A stretch of DNA of 64,000 nt, taken from assembly GCF_004135605.1 (NCBI RefSeq), contig NZ_SDPT01000001.1, forward strand, positions 1,054,001 through 1,118,000. Direction: 5' to 3'. The stretch is from Sphingomonas desiccabilis. Lineage in GTDB: Bacteria; Pseudomonadota; Alphaproteobacteria; Sphingomonadales; Sphingomonadaceae. Shown here piece by piece: positions 9,074-18,070 of this stretch. Under the pieces are notes generated by a model. That model searched no databases and had not been told where the DNA came from. It was given only the letters and a program-made list of their open reading frames with translations. The position numbers and the translations under genes are program-made. Within the stretch, counting starts at the first letter, position 1; every line of letters begins with the position of its first letter.

Positions 9074-10075
9074 ATGACCACCCGCGACACCTCGCAGATG
9101 CTCGGGACCCGCCCGGCCGACGATCTCGACGGCGCCGCGCTCGCACGGTGGATGCGGCAGGCGATCGACGGGTTCGAAGGGCCGCTCGCCTATGTCCGCT
9201 TCGCCGGAGGGCGCCGCAACCGCACCTATCGCATCGACACGCCCGAGCGCGCCTATGTGCTCCGCCGCCGCCCGTCCGATCCGCAGGGACCGGCGGTCCG
9301 GCCGCTCGATCGCGAATTCCGGCTGCTTCAGGCCTTGCAGCCGACCGGCTTCCCCGCCCCGCGTCCGCTCGCGCTCTGCACCGACGCCTCGGTGCTCGGC
9401 GACCCTTTCTACGTGATGCAGCTGGTGGAGGGCCGCACCCTCTGGGACGAGACGATACCCGGCATGACGCCGGCCCATCGCCGGGAACATTTCGACGCCT
9501 GGATCGACGCGCTCGCAGCGCTCCATGCGATCGAACCGGCGCCGCTCGCACTCGACGCCATCGGCTTCACCGAATGCCAGCTCGACCGCAAGCTGCGCCA
9601 TTGGACCGCCAGGCCGGCCGCTCGCGCGACGCCCGAACTCGCCCGCATCGCCGACTGGCTCCTCCGTGCCCTTCCGGACCATGCGCCGCCCGCGATCGTC
9701 CACGGCGACTTCCGCCTCCAAAACCTCCTCTTCTCGCAGGAGGGTGTGGACGTCGCCGCGGTGCTCGACTGGGACCAGGCCGGCCTCGGCGACCCGCGCA
9801 TCGACCTCGCCTATGTGCTCGCGCGCTGGGTGAGCGGCACGGAACTCCATCCCGCCCTGGACGAACTCGCCGGCCCCGAGAGCGGCATCCCCTCGGCAGA
9901 CGCGATGGTGGCGCGCTACTGCCGGGCGAGCGGCCGCGACGCAGGCGCAGCCCTCGACTGGCACCTCGCCTACACGCTCTTCCGCCTCGCGCTTCTGGAG
10001 CAGGAAGAGGCACCGGCCCACAGCGCGACGCTGGCCGCCACCGCCTGGACCTACGCCCGGCGCGCCGGCGCCTAG
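9074..10075 (+). CDS. Phosphotransferase, APH/ACAD10-like kinase fold
   Basis: Kinase-fold protein of the aminoglycoside phosphotransferase superfamily. With the start MTTRDTSQMLGTRPADD at 9074 it has 333 residues. The catalytic loop is HGDFRLQNLLF and the metal loop is DWDQAGLGDPRIDLAY. Upstream ARYVRFAGGRRNRTYRI-like nucleotide-binding strands and YVLRRRP (the ATP lysine is replaced by Arg in this subgroup) are present. Relatives near acyl-CoA genes resemble the N-terminal kinase domain of ACAD10/11, which acts on hydroxy-acyl-CoA. The adjacent thioesterase and acyl-CoA ligase make a lipid role more likely than drug resistance; this is inference. Confidence 0.85.
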   Translation: MTTRDTSQMLGTRPADDLDGAALARWMRQAIDGFEGPLAYVRFAGGRRNRTYRIDTPERAYVLRRRPSDPQGPAVRPLDREFRLLQALQPTGFPAPRPLALCTDASVLGDPFYVMQLVEGRTLWDETIPGMTPAHRREHFDAWIDALAALHAIEPAPLALDAIGFTECQLDRKLRHWTARPAARATPELARIADWLLRALPDHAPPAIVHGDFRLQNLLFSQEGVDVAAVLDWDQAGLGDPRIDLAYVLARWVSGTELHPALDELAGPESGIPSADAMVARYCRASGRDAGAALDWHLAYTLFRLALLEQEEAPAHSATLAATAWTYARRAGA

Positions 10076-10163
10076 GTGCCGCCCAGGCCGACGTCACAAA
10101 CCGTACCCAGCCGAGGCCGCGCCCCAATTCGCAAGGCGGCAGTGATGTCGGCCGCTTCCACCG

Positions 10164-10250
10164 TAATCCTGCGCAGGCAGGAGCCCAGGGTTCCGAGCAC
10201 CGCAAGTCGTTGGTCAGCTTGGCCCTCGATTCCCGCCTGCGCAGGAATAG
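10164..10250. repeat. Intergenic repeat family B, copy 1
   Basis: Left end CCTGCGCAGGCAGGAGCCCA with GGTTCC, then CACCGCAAGTCGTTGG, and a right end TTCCCGCCTGCGCAGGAAT that mirrors the left. The same left, middle and right parts recur at 57271-57357, and parts recur at 30384-30455, 32781-32866, 55650-55673 and 57174-57248. No protein-coding function. The rest of the 247-bp gap (10076-10322) shows nothing else. Confidence 0.8.
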
Positions 10251-10322
10251 GGGTGGGGCCAAAGGACGGCCCCTGTTTCGCAGGAGCCCGCCCATCCTCG
10301 CACCGCCTCCGGCCAGCCGACC

Positions 10323-11192
10323 TCACCCCCGCTTGCGGATCAGCCCTTCCTGCGCGACGCTCGCCACCAGTCGCCCGTCGCGCGTGAAGATGCGCCCGCG
10401 GTTGAACCCACGCCCGTTGCCCGCCCAGGGGCTGTCGGTCGTGTAGAGCAGCCAATCGTCGAACCGGAACGGCTCGTGCAGCCACAGCGCGTGGTCCAGG
10501 CTTGCGGTCTGCATGCGCGGGTCGCCCAGCCGTACCGAGTGCGGCATCATCGACGTGCCGAGCAGCAGCATGTCGCTGGCATAGGCGAGCACCGCCCGGT
10601 GCAGCGTGGGATCCCCGGGCAGGGGAGCGACCGTCCGGAACCAGCTGTGCTGCGCCGGCGGCCGCGGCTCGGAGCGCAGCCAGTCCCCCGGTGCCACCGG
10701 CCGCATCTCGATCGGCCGCGGCTGGGCGAGGAACTTGCGCACCGGATCCGACAGCTCGCCCGCCATCTCCGCCTGCACTTGCGCTTCGGATCCCAGCGCT
10801 TCGGGCGGCGGCACGTCCGGCATCGCGTCCTGGTGGTGCAGCCCTTCCTCCTGATGCTGGAACGAGGCGGCGAGCACCAGGATCGGCTGCCCGCCCTGCA
10901 GCGCCATCACGCGCCGCGTCGCGAAGCTTCGCCCGTCGAAGTCGCGGGTCACTCGGAACAGGATCGGATGCTCGGCATCGCCTGCGCGCATGAAATAGGC
11001 GTGAAGCGAATGGGCGATCTTGTCGTCGACGGAGCGCTGCGCCGCCTGGAGCGCCTGGCCGATCACCTGGCCGCCGAACACCCGCCCGCGCCCGCCGGGC
11101 AGCCGCGCGCCCCGGTACAGGTCCGTGTCCAGTTCCTCCAGGTCGAGCAGCGCGGTCAGCGTCTCGACCAGCCGTTCCGGGGTGTGCGTCAT
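10323..11192 (-). CDS. tesB: Acyl-CoA thioesterase II
   Basis: Hydrolyses acyl-CoA to free fatty acid and CoA. The product from MTHTPERLVETLTALLDLEE (11192) is 289 residues, a double hot-dog protein. Marks: RVFGGQVIGQALQAA in hot dog one, HSLHAYFMRAGD, DGRSFATRRVMALQ, and in hot dog two ASLDHALWLHEPFRFDDWLLY with the catalytic Asp and SVAQEGLIR with the catalytic Gln. It faces away from the acyl-CoA ligase, with 114 bp between the starts for two promoters. This pairing suggests shared fatty-acid handling. Confidence 0.95.
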   Translation of the reverse strand: MTHTPERLVETLTALLDLEELDTDLYRGARLPGGRGRVFGGQVIGQALQAAQRSVDDKIAHSLHAYFMRAGDAEHPILFRVTRDFDGRSFATRRVMALQGGQPILVLAASFQHQEEGLHHQDAMPDVPPPEALGSEAQVQAEMAGELSDPVRKFLAQPRPIEMRPVAPGDWLRSEPRPPAQHSWFRTVAPLPGDPTLHRAVLAYASDMLLLGTSMMPHSVRLGDPRMQTASLDHALWLHEPFRFDDWLLYTTDSPWAGNGRGFNRGRIFTRDGRLVASVAQEGLIRKRG

Positions 11193-11306
11193 GGGAATAG
11201 TCGTTCCTTCGATCCGATCGCACCAATAGGCACATGCTTTACGTATTCGGCAAGCACTTATCCGCCCGGCTTGACGGCGCCGGCTGCCGGCGCTTGAAGC
11301 CGCGCG

Positions 11307-13055
11307 GTGTCCACGCACCAACCGATCGAACCGCCGCCGGGCTCCGCCTGGCCCGCCTGCACCCTTGCGGAGGCGACCGCGCGGCTCACCGCACCCGGCG
11401 AGCGGTACGAGATGGAGACGGTCGCGATCCGCGGCGTGCCGACCCGCACCTGGAAGCACGCGCCGCGCAGCCTCGCCGCGCTTGCCCAGTCGTCCTGCGC
11501 GCATGGCGATCGCCTGTTCCTGGTCCACGAGGACGAACGCGTCACCTTCGAGGCGAGCTATCGAGCGGTCGCTACGCTCGCCGCAGCCCTCGCCGCGCGC
11601 GGCATCGTTAAGGGCGACCGGGTGGCGATCGCGATGCGCAACCGCCCGCAATGGCCGATCGCGCTGATGGCGATCGCGAGCCTGGGCGCCATCGCGGTGC
11701 CGCTCAACGCCTGGTGGACCGGCGGCGAACTCGCCTTCGCGCTCGCCGACACCGGCGCCCGCCTGCTGATCGCCGACGCCCGCCGCCACGAACGGCTGCT
11801 CGACCATTATGCGGATTTGCCGGCGCTGGAGGCGGTGCTCGTCTCCGGCTGGCGCGAGAAGGCGGGCGGTGACGCCGAGGCCCTGGAGGCGCTGATCGGG
11901 AGCCCGAATGATTGGGCACGGCTACCCGAAGTCCCGTTCCCCGAGGCGGAGGTCGCCCCCGACGATCCCGTCACCATCTTCTACACCAGCGGCACCACCG
12001 GCGGCCCCAAGGGTGCGGTCGGCACCCACCGCAACCTGATGAGCAACATCCTCTCCTCCGCCTTCGTCTCCGCCCGCACGCTGCTGCGGCGCGGGGCGCC
12101 GCTGCCGGAGCGCTCCCAGCCGCAGACGGTGCTGCTGCCGATCCCGCTCTTTCACGTCACCGCGTGCAGCGCCTTCCTGATGATCGCCCTCGCGACCGGC
12201 GGCGCGGTCGTGCTGATGCGCAAATGGGATGCCGCCGCCGCCATGGCGCTGATCGAGCGGGAACGGATCGAGGCGATCGGCGGGGTCCCCGCCATCGCCT
12301 GGCAGCTGCTCGAGCACCCCGACCGTTCTGCGCACGATCTCTCCTCGCTCGTCCGCATCGCCTATGGCGGCGCGCCGGCCGCGCCCGAACTCGCCCGCCG
12401 CATCCACGCGGAATTCGGCGCCATGCCCAGCAACGGCTGGGGCATGACCGAGACCATGGCCACGGTCGCCAGCAATGCGGCGGAGGACTATCTCGCCCGC
12501 CCCACCAGCTGCGGCCCGCCGGTCGCGACCGCCGACCTCAAGATCCTCTCGCCGGACACGGGCGAGCGGGTCCCGCAGGGGGAGGTGGGCGAACTCTGGG
12601 CACGTGGGCCGATGGTGGTGCAGGGCTATTGGAACCGCCCGCAGGAAACCGCCGCCGGCTTCGTGGATGGCTGGGTCCGCACCGGCGACCTCGCGCGCAT
12701 CGATGCCGAAGGCTTCTGCCACATCGTCGATCGCCTGAAGGACGTGGTGATCCGCGGCGGCGAGAACATCTATGCGGCCGAGGTGGAGGACGTGCTCTAC
12801 GCCCATCCTTCCGTCACCGACTGCGCCCTGGTCGGCATCCGCCACCGCACGCTCGGCGAACAGCCGGCGGCCGTCGTCCATCTCGCGCCGGGGACACACG
12901 CCGACGAGGCCGAGCTGCAGGCCTGGGTTCGCGCGCGCCTCGCCGCCTTCAAGGTGCCGGTCGCGATCCGCTTCGTCGAGGCCACGCTGCCCCGCAACGC
13001 CAACGGCAAGATCCTGAAGCGGGCGCTGCGAGAGATGTTCGCCCCCGAGCCCTGA
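11307..13055 (+). CDS. Acyl-CoA synthetase / AMP-dependent ligase
   Basis: Two-step ligase: carboxylate plus ATP to acyl-adenylate, then acyl-CoA. The 582-residue product starts at GTG. ANL-family signatures in order: phosphate loop YTSGTTGGPKGAVG (about 230-243), PIPLFHVTACSAF, GVPAIAWQLLEHP, the A5 motif NGWGMTETMATV, RTGDLARIDAEGF, RGGENIYAAEVEDVL, and the C-terminal catalytic Lys in NANGKILKRALRE. The usual loop TSGTTGxPKG has Gly at the variable place. Substrate, most likely a medium- or long-chain fatty acid, cannot be fixed from sequence. Confidence 0.93.
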   Translation: MSTHQPIEPPPGSAWPACTLAEATARLTAPGERYEMETVAIRGVPTRTWKHAPRSLAALAQSSCAHGDRLFLVHEDERVTFEASYRAVATLAAALAARGIVKGDRVAIAMRNRPQWPIALMAIASLGAIAVPLNAWWTGGELAFALADTGARLLIADARRHERLLDHYADLPALEAVLVSGWREKAGGDAEALEALIGSPNDWARLPEVPFPEAEVAPDDPVTIFYTSGTTGGPKGAVGTHRNLMSNILSSAFVSARTLLRRGAPLPERSQPQTVLLPIPLFHVTACSAFLMIALATGGAVVLMRKWDAAAAMALIERERIEAIGGVPAIAWQLLEHPDRSAHDLSSLVRIAYGGAPAAPELARRIHAEFGAMPSNGWGMTETMATVASNAAEDYLARPTSCGPPVATADLKILSPDTGERVPQGEVGELWARGPMVVQGYWNRPQETAAGFVDGWVRTGDLARIDAEGFCHIVDRLKDVVIRGGENIYAAEVEDVLYAHPSVTDCALVGIRHRTLGEQPAAVVHLAPGTHADEAELQAWVRARLAAFKVPVAIRFVEATLPRNANGKILKRALREMFAPEP

Positions 13056-13131
13056 CCTCACCCGTGCTCCTTACAGGGCAGAAGCCCAGGGCCACGAACG
13101 CTGGCGCAGCGGGCCCGGCTGCCGCAATCCC

Positions 13132-13226
13132 GTACCCCGGCGAAGGTCGGTGCCCAGTCGGGATGGCCTCAGCCGGCTCCCACAACCGCCGGCCCACTCT
13201 GGCTGGACCCGGCCTCCGCCGGGGTG
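13132..13226. repeat. Intergenic repeat family A, copy 1
   Basis: Left end GTACCCCGGCGAAGGTCGG followed by GCCCAGTCGGG; right end CTGGACCCGGCCTCCGCCGG followed by GGT. The two ends are inverted repeats. Further copies start at 30354 (half), 32622, 46523, 52995 and 55541. A degraded family B piece (GAAGCCCAGGG) lies just before it at about 13064-13095. Confidence 0.8.
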
Positions 13227-13237
13227 CCGTTCCGTCG

Positions 13238-14482
13238 CTACGCAGCCACCCGGCTCGACCGCGCCAGCGACGCCAGCACCCAGAACCCCGCCAGCGTCAG
13301 CACCGCGGTCAGCGCGGCGAGTGCATGCCATCCGCCATGCTCCCAGAACCAGCCGCCCAGCGTTCCCGTCACGCTCGACCCGACATAGTAGAACAGCAGG
13401 TACAGCGACGCCGCATGCCCCTTCGCCCCCTGCGCGACCCGTCCGACCCACCCACTCGCCACCGAATGGCCGATAAAGAAGCCGATCGTCAGCAACGTGA
13501 TGCCGGCCACGATCCACACCAGGCTCGCCGACAGGGTCAGCGCGATCCCGGCGAGCAGCAGCGCCAGCCCGACGGCCAGCGTGCGCGCACGGCCATGCCG
13601 GTCCGCGAGCCGCCCCGCACTGGAGGAGGCGACCATCCCGAGCGCATAGGTCAGGAAGATCATGCTGCTCGCGGTCTGGCCCAGGTGATAGGGCGCTGCT
13701 GCCAGCCGGAAGCCGGCATAGTTGAACAGCGCCACGAAGACGCTCATCAGCAGGAAGGCGAGGGTGAACAGGCGCAGCAGCCGGGGGTCGCGCAGATGTG
13801 CCCGCCACGTCCGAAGGTGGAAGCCGAGGTCGAAGCCCCGCACCACCGCGAAGTTGCGCGACGCCGGCAACAGCAGCGCAAAGCCCACCGCCGCCGCCAG
13901 GTCGAGTGCTCCCAGCAGCCCCATCGCCCCGCGCCAGCTGGTGAGGTCCGTCGCCAGCCCCATGCCGACGCGCCCCATCATCCCGCCAAACGCGGTACCC
14001 GCGACATAGAGGCCCATGGCGCGCCCCAGGTGCGCCGGATCAATCTCCTCGGCCAGATAGGCCATCGCCACCGCCGGCACGCCGCCCAGCACCAGCCCCT
14101 CCAGCGCGCGCGCCGCGAGCAGCAGCGCGAAGCTCGGCGTCAGGGCGGCAACGAGGTTGAGCACCGCTGCCCCCGCCATCGACGCGAACATCAGCCCGCG
14201 CCTGGGCACCATCTGCGAAAAGGCACCCGCCACGAAGATCGCCAGCGCAAGAAGTCCGGTGGTCAGCGACAGCGCCAGCGAGGCAACGCCCGGCGCCACG
14301 CGGAAATCGCGCGCGAACTCCGGCAGCAGCGGCTGCACGCAGTAGATCAGCGAAAAGGTGGCGAACCCGGCCAGGAACAGCGCCAGGCTGATGCGGCGGT
14401 AGGCGCGCGTCCCATATGCCGTCCATTGCGGCTGGCGGGGCGGGTCGGTGTCGGGCGCTTCCAGAAGAACGGTATCGGTCAC
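13238..14482 (-). CDS. MFS transporter (YnfM/AraJ-like exporter)
   Basis: Inner-membrane proton-driven transporter of 414 residues with about twelve membrane helices. FLAGFATFSLIYCVQPLLPEF in helix one, the DRHGRAR loop between helices 8 and 9 (GRLADRHGRARTLAVG), and GLVLGGVPAVAMAYLAEEID in helix 4-5 are typical of the YnfM/drug-exporter branch. The substrate is not identifiable. Single gene ending just after a family A repeat; a VOC gene follows upstream on the same strand (60 bp away). Confidence 0.9.
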   Translation of the reverse strand: MTDTVLLEAPDTDPPRQPQWTAYGTRAYRRISLALFLAGFATFSLIYCVQPLLPEFARDFRVAPGVASLALSLTTGLLALAIFVAGAFSQMVPRRGLMFASMAGAAVLNLVAALTPSFALLLAARALEGLVLGGVPAVAMAYLAEEIDPAHLGRAMGLYVAGTAFGGMMGRVGMGLATDLTSWRGAMGLLGALDLAAAVGFALLLPASRNFAVVRGFDLGFHLRTWRAHLRDPRLLRLFTLAFLLMSVFVALFNYAGFRLAAAPYHLGQTASSMIFLTYALGMVASSSAGRLADRHGRARTLAVGLALLLAGIALTLSASLVWIVAGITLLTIGFFIGHSVASGWVGRVAQGAKGHAASLYLLFYYVGSSVTGTLGGWFWEHGGWHALAALTAVLTLAGFWVLASLARSSRVAA

Positions 14483-14542
14483 GCCCCGCCATGTGGGCAG
14501 GCCTGGCCCCTCTGTCCAATCCCGCCTGCGGATCAGCCGCTC

Positions 14543-14965
14543 TCAGCCCGCGTACGGATCATAGCTGCCAAAGGTCCAGACGTTCCCCTCTGGATCGCGC
14601 GCGCTGTAGCTGCGGCCGCCATAGGGCTGGTCCTGGGGCGGCAGGAAAATTTCGGCACCCGCGGCGGCGGCGGTCGCGGCATGGCCGTCGACGTCGTCCA
14701 CCACCAGGTAGAGCGACTGGGTCACGCAGCCCGCCTCGGCAGCGGTGCGCATGCCCGCCGCCTGTGCAAAGGGCGTGTCGATCGCTGAGGACACCATGAT
14801 CATCTGCCCCGCCCAGACCAGCTCGGCATGGTCGATCCGGGAGGGCGTGGCCGCATCGCTGTAGACGGCATAGCGCACGAAGCCAAAGGCCGCGCACAGG
14901 AAGTCGATCGCATGCGGCGCATCGGCGTAGCGCAGCACCGGGATCACGGCAGGACGCACCGTCAT
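14543..14965 (-). CDS. VOC (glyoxalase/bleomycin-resistance fold) protein
   Basis: 140-residue single-chain VOC protein: two beta-alpha-beta-beta-beta modules, the first with RYADAPHAIDFLCAAFGF and HAELVWAGQMIMVSS, the second with LYLVVDDVDGHAATAAAAGAEI and the closing RSYSARDPEGNVWTFGSY. DPEGNVWTFG is the usual C-terminal metal-site strand. No substrate can be assigned. The gene ahead of it on the same strand is the XpaC-like gene. Confidence 0.88.
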   Translation of the reverse strand: MTVRPAVIPVLRYADAPHAIDFLCAAFGFVRYAVYSDAATPSRIDHAELVWAGQMIMVSSAIDTPFAQAAGMRTAAEAGCVTQSLYLVVDDVDGHAATAAAAGAEIFLPPQDQPYGGRSYSARDPEGNVWTFGSYDPYAG

Positions 14966-15030
14966 GGCCCATCTCCTCGAACGCGAGCGTAGGCCCGCCT
15001 CGGCGGCGATGCTACGCCTCTACCGGCCTG

Positions 15031-15741
15031 CTACGCCAGCGTCTCGTCGTCGCGATATTTGATCTGGAGGTAGCGGTTGCGGGTCGCCAGGCTGTCCAGG
15101 TCCCCCTGCGCCAGCTGGCGGCTCATGTCGGCGATCTCTTCGTCGATCAGCTTCAGCCCCTCGACCAGCTGGTCGTCCGGGGTGCGCCCGTTGCGCTCCA
15201 CCCGGCGCAGCGGCTCGGGCACGCGCTGGTAGCCGCGCACCAGTTCGGGCAGCTGTTCGCCCACCAGCTTGCGCACCTCGGCCGCCGCGGGTTCGCGCTC
15301 GTCGAGCGCCCCCAGCTGCTGGCTGAGCGTATCGAGCCGCACGCCGATCGAGTCGGTGAGCGTACGTGCCGGCGCGGGCAGGGCGGGGCGCTGCGTCTCC
15401 AGCCAGCGCTCGGTCTGCTGCGGCAGCGCCTTCAGCGGCGCGGTCGCGAACGTCTCCGGCGTCGCCGCCGGTACGACCGGGAAGATCGCGAACAGCGCGG
15501 TGGCGGCGATCAGCAGAGCCATCACCAGCATCGCGCCACCGATCCCCAGCGGCACGAACCAGCCGACCACCAGCGCCCCGATCAGGATCGCGAGGTCGGC
15601 CGCGGCGATGCGGCCCAGCCGCCGCAGCACCTCGGCTTCCCGCCTGCGCTTCACGCGCTGCGCGCCGCCGCGATAGCGATCACGCGCGCGCTCCAGCACT
15701 TCGGTCGAACGGGCGATCTGGTGGTCGACTTCGCTCTGCAT
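15031..15741 (-). CDS. XpaC-like membrane protein next to TelA
   Basis: 236 residues: an N-terminal basic coiled coil (residues 1-40), two close hydrophobic segments (about 48-65 and 69-88), and a long charged, helical C-terminal part ending YLQIKYRDDETLA. The end pattern, with a domain of 'LATRNRYLQIKY', is like the XpaC family ('5-bromo-4-chloroindolyl phosphate hydrolysis' proteins), which is often encoded with TelA. The start codon lies 10 bp after the telA stop on the same strand. Function unknown. Confidence 0.65.
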   Translation of the reverse strand: MQSEVDHQIARSTEVLERARDRYRGGAQRVKRRREAEVLRRLGRIAAADLAILIGALVVGWFVPLGIGGAMLVMALLIAATALFAIFPVVPAATPETFATAPLKALPQQTERWLETQRPALPAPARTLTDSIGVRLDTLSQQLGALDEREPAAAEVRKLVGEQLPELVRGYQRVPEPLRRVERNGRTPDDQLVEGLKLIDEEIADMSRQLAQGDLDSLATRNRYLQIKYRDDETLA

Positions 15742-15750
15742 GGCGGTTCC

Positions 15751-16944
15751 TTACAGCGCCTCGAGCTTGAAGGTCTCGCCGCCGCCGCCGGCGTTCTGCG
15801 CGGCGCCCTCGGCCCGGGCGATATAGCCCTTCGACCGCTCGACTTCGTTCGACAGCGTGTTGACCGTGGTCTTCATGCTGTCGAGCGCCTTGAGCTTGAA
15901 CACGTCGATCGCGTCCATCGTGTCATAGATGTTCTGGAACGCGCGCTGCAGCGTCTCGACCGGGATGGTGGAGGCCGCCGCCTGCTCGTGGATCTGCGCG
16001 GTTTGCGACTTGAGCAGCTTGCCGGTCGAATCGATGATGTTCGCGGTCGTGGTGTTGAGCGCGGTGATCTGCTCCAGCACCAGCTTCTGGTTGGTGAGCG
16101 CCTGCGCCACCGTCACCGCCGTGCGCAGCGCGCCGACCGTGGTGGTGGAGGCGCGGTCGACGCCCTTCACCAGCTCGACATTGTTCTTCTTGACCAGGTC
16201 GAGGGCCAGATAGCCCTGCACCGTCACCGCCATCTGCGTCAGCAGATCCTGGGTACGCTGCCGCACATAGAACAACGCGGTCTCGCGGATCGCCTTGGCC
16301 TTGGCAGGATCGGTGTGGTCCAGGTCGTTGGCCCGGTCCTCCAGCTTGCGATCCATCTCCTTGGAGAGATAGATCATTTGCTCCAGCCGGCCCATCGCCG
16401 CCCACAGGTTCTGCCGCTCCACGTCGATCGCGGCATTATCCATCAGCAGCTCGTCCTTGCCCGACTGCAGGCTCTTCAGGATCTGCGCGATGTGCGTCTG
16501 CGAGCTTTTGTAGCTGTCGAAGTAATCGCGCATCTTGTTGCCGAACGGCAGGATGCCGAACAGCTTCTTGGGCGCCATCAGATTGCCCTGCTTGCCGGGG
16601 TCGAGGTCCTCGATCGTGCGGCGCAGCTGGGCGAGGTCGGCACCGACGCCGCTCTCGCGGTCCATCGCCTTCACCGGCCGATCGAGGAAGCGGTTCGATT
16701 GGCCCGCGGCCTCGCGGATCTCGCGCGCGCCCATGTTGGTGATCGCGTCGACCCGCTTGCCGAACTCCGGCGAGTTCACGTCCTGCGCGATCAGGTCCTC
16801 GATGAAGCTGTCGACGCGGGTCTCCAGCTCCGACTTCTTCTTGTCGTCCACCGGCACCAGCCCGGCAGCCTTGGCAGGCGTAACGGCGGGCACGGGATCC
16901 GGCGCTTCGAGTTTCAGCTCCTGTTCCGCCACCTGCGTCGCCAT
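15751..16944 (-). CDS. TelA/KlaA toxic anion resistance family protein
   Basis: Soluble, almost all-helical protein, 397 residues from MATQVAEQELKLE (16944), preceded by AGGAG at a good distance. Family features: MGAREIREAAGQSNRFLDRPV, FGILPFGNKMRDYFDSYKSSQTHI, and a long coiled-coil second half with TTTANIIDSTGKLLKSQTAQIHEQA. TelA proteins were first linked to tellurite resistance; their biochemical action is unsettled. It pairs with the XpaC-like gene downstream, 9 bases apart, so one operon. Confidence 0.88.
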   Translation of the reverse strand: MATQVAEQELKLEAPDPVPAVTPAKAAGLVPVDDKKKSELETRVDSFIEDLIAQDVNSPEFGKRVDAITNMGAREIREAAGQSNRFLDRPVKAMDRESGVGADLAQLRRTIEDLDPGKQGNLMAPKKLFGILPFGNKMRDYFDSYKSSQTHIAQILKSLQSGKDELLMDNAAIDVERQNLWAAMGRLEQMIYLSKEMDRKLEDRANDLDHTDPAKAKAIRETALFYVRQRTQDLLTQMAVTVQGYLALDLVKKNNVELVKGVDRASTTTVGALRTAVTVAQALTNQKLVLEQITALNTTTANIIDSTGKLLKSQTAQIHEQAAASTIPVETLQRAFQNIYDTMDAIDVFKLKALDSMKTTVNTLSNEVERSKGYIARAEGAAQNAGGGGETFKLEAL

Positions 16945-17035
16945 ATCGTCTCCTGTGCTTGGTCCCTTGAGGATAGTTGCTTGCCGCGGCCGTGCAAGTG
17001 TATCAGCCAAATAACACGCAGTGCAGGGGGGTAGG

Positions 17036-17989
17036 TTGCTGAAGTTGCTGATCGGGGCCGCGCTTGCGCTGGGCCAAGTGGAAGTTCCGCCGCCTGCCGT
17101 TGACCCGCTGACGGTGGAAATCGAGACCGGCGACGCCGATCGCTTCGCGGCGTTGCTCGCGCGCACGGAGGGCCCGCTGACGGCCGAGCAGATCCAGCGT
17201 GACTATCTGGATGGCGCCAGCGACGGGGTGCGGGTGTTCACGCCGGGCCGTATCCGGGATGCCGCGCATCTGGCGCGCACCGTCGCCGCTAAGCGCGGCC
17301 TCTATACCGAGGCGGTTCGGGAATGCCTGCCGGTCGTCAAAGGTACGACGCCGGAGCTTCGCGCCACCTATCTCGCGCTGAGTGCCCTGTTTCCGGGCCG
17401 GTCACTCCCACGCATCTACCTGGTGGTGGGGGCGGACAACTCCGGTGGAACCGCAGCGCCTGGCATGCAGGTGCTCGGGCTGGAGACGCTGTGCAGGATT
17501 GCAGGCAATCCCGAGGCGTTGCGCGCGGTGCTCCGGCAATTCTATGCGCACGAGACCGTCCATGCGCTGCAGCGGGACGGCGGCGAGCCCTCGCCTGGCG
17601 GACCGCTGCTGCGCTCCGTGCTGGCCGAGGGCGCTGCCGACTTCATCGCCGCGCTGGCGACCGGGACCGAGATGGACCCCAAGCGCGCGGCCTGGGGCAG
17701 CGCCCGCGAAGCGGCGCTCTGGCAGATGCTCAAGGCCGACCTGGCGACCACCGCCGACACCAAGGGCGATCCGGCGCGCGGCTCGCCCGCGGAGGTCGCG
17801 ATGCATCGTTGGGTCGGAAACTACAGCAGCGCGCCCGAGGGCTGGCCGGGCGAGGCCGGATATTGGATGGGACAGCGCATCTGGGAGCGCTGGTATGCAC
17901 GCCAGCCCGACAAGCGCCGCGCGCTGGAAGAGATGTTGACGATTTCCGATCCGCTGGCCGTGCTGCAAGGCGGGCGCTTCGTCGAATGA
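17036..17989 (+). CDS. Exported HExxH metallopeptidase-like protein
   Basis: Predicted exported zinc protein, about 317 residues. I take the TTG at 17036, preceded by AGGGGGG, giving a short hydrophobic start LLKLLIGAALALGQ; a GTG at 17021 is possible. The zinc motif HETVH lies at about 172-176 and a possible third ligand Glu occurs about 30 residues later in LAEGAADFIAAL, so a gluzincin-type site resembling DUF2268/GldB-like putative proteases. It points away from the telA pair and toward typA. Its target is unknown. Confidence 0.7.
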   Translation: MLKLLIGAALALGQVEVPPPAVDPLTVEIETGDADRFAALLARTEGPLTAEQIQRDYLDGASDGVRVFTPGRIRDAAHLARTVAAKRGLYTEAVRECLPVVKGTTPELRATYLALSALFPGRSLPRIYLVVGADNSGGTAAPGMQVLGLETLCRIAGNPEALRAVLRQFYAHETVHALQRDGGEPSPGGPLLRSVLAEGAADFIAALATGTEMDPKRAAWGSAREAALWQMLKADLATTADTKGDPARGSPAEVAMHRWVGNYSSAPEGWPGEAGYWMGQRIWERWYARQPDKRRALEEMLTISDPLAVLQGGRFVE

Positions 17990-18070
17990 CCTTTCCGCGG
18001 CGCACGAAATAAGCTAAGGGCCGCGCCGAAACCGCCCGCGCACTGCGTCGGCCACTTTCCGGGAAATTGA

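Noticed and set aside
8994..9076. 23-codon frame just before the phosphotransferase gene
   Set aside because: Good ribosome-site look, but the peptide is Arg/Ser/Cys-rich with no conservation cue; probably chance.
9074..10075. Aminoglycoside resistance gene
   Set aside because: The fold fits, but the surroundings are acyl-CoA genes and the sequence resembles ACAD10-like kinases.
6922..10446. Long plus-strand frame of 1174 codons
   Set aside because: It runs across the response regulator, EF-hand, YfcG and phosphotransferase genes; the composition is antisense-like and GC-rich DNA lacks stops. The real genes on their own frames have full motifs.
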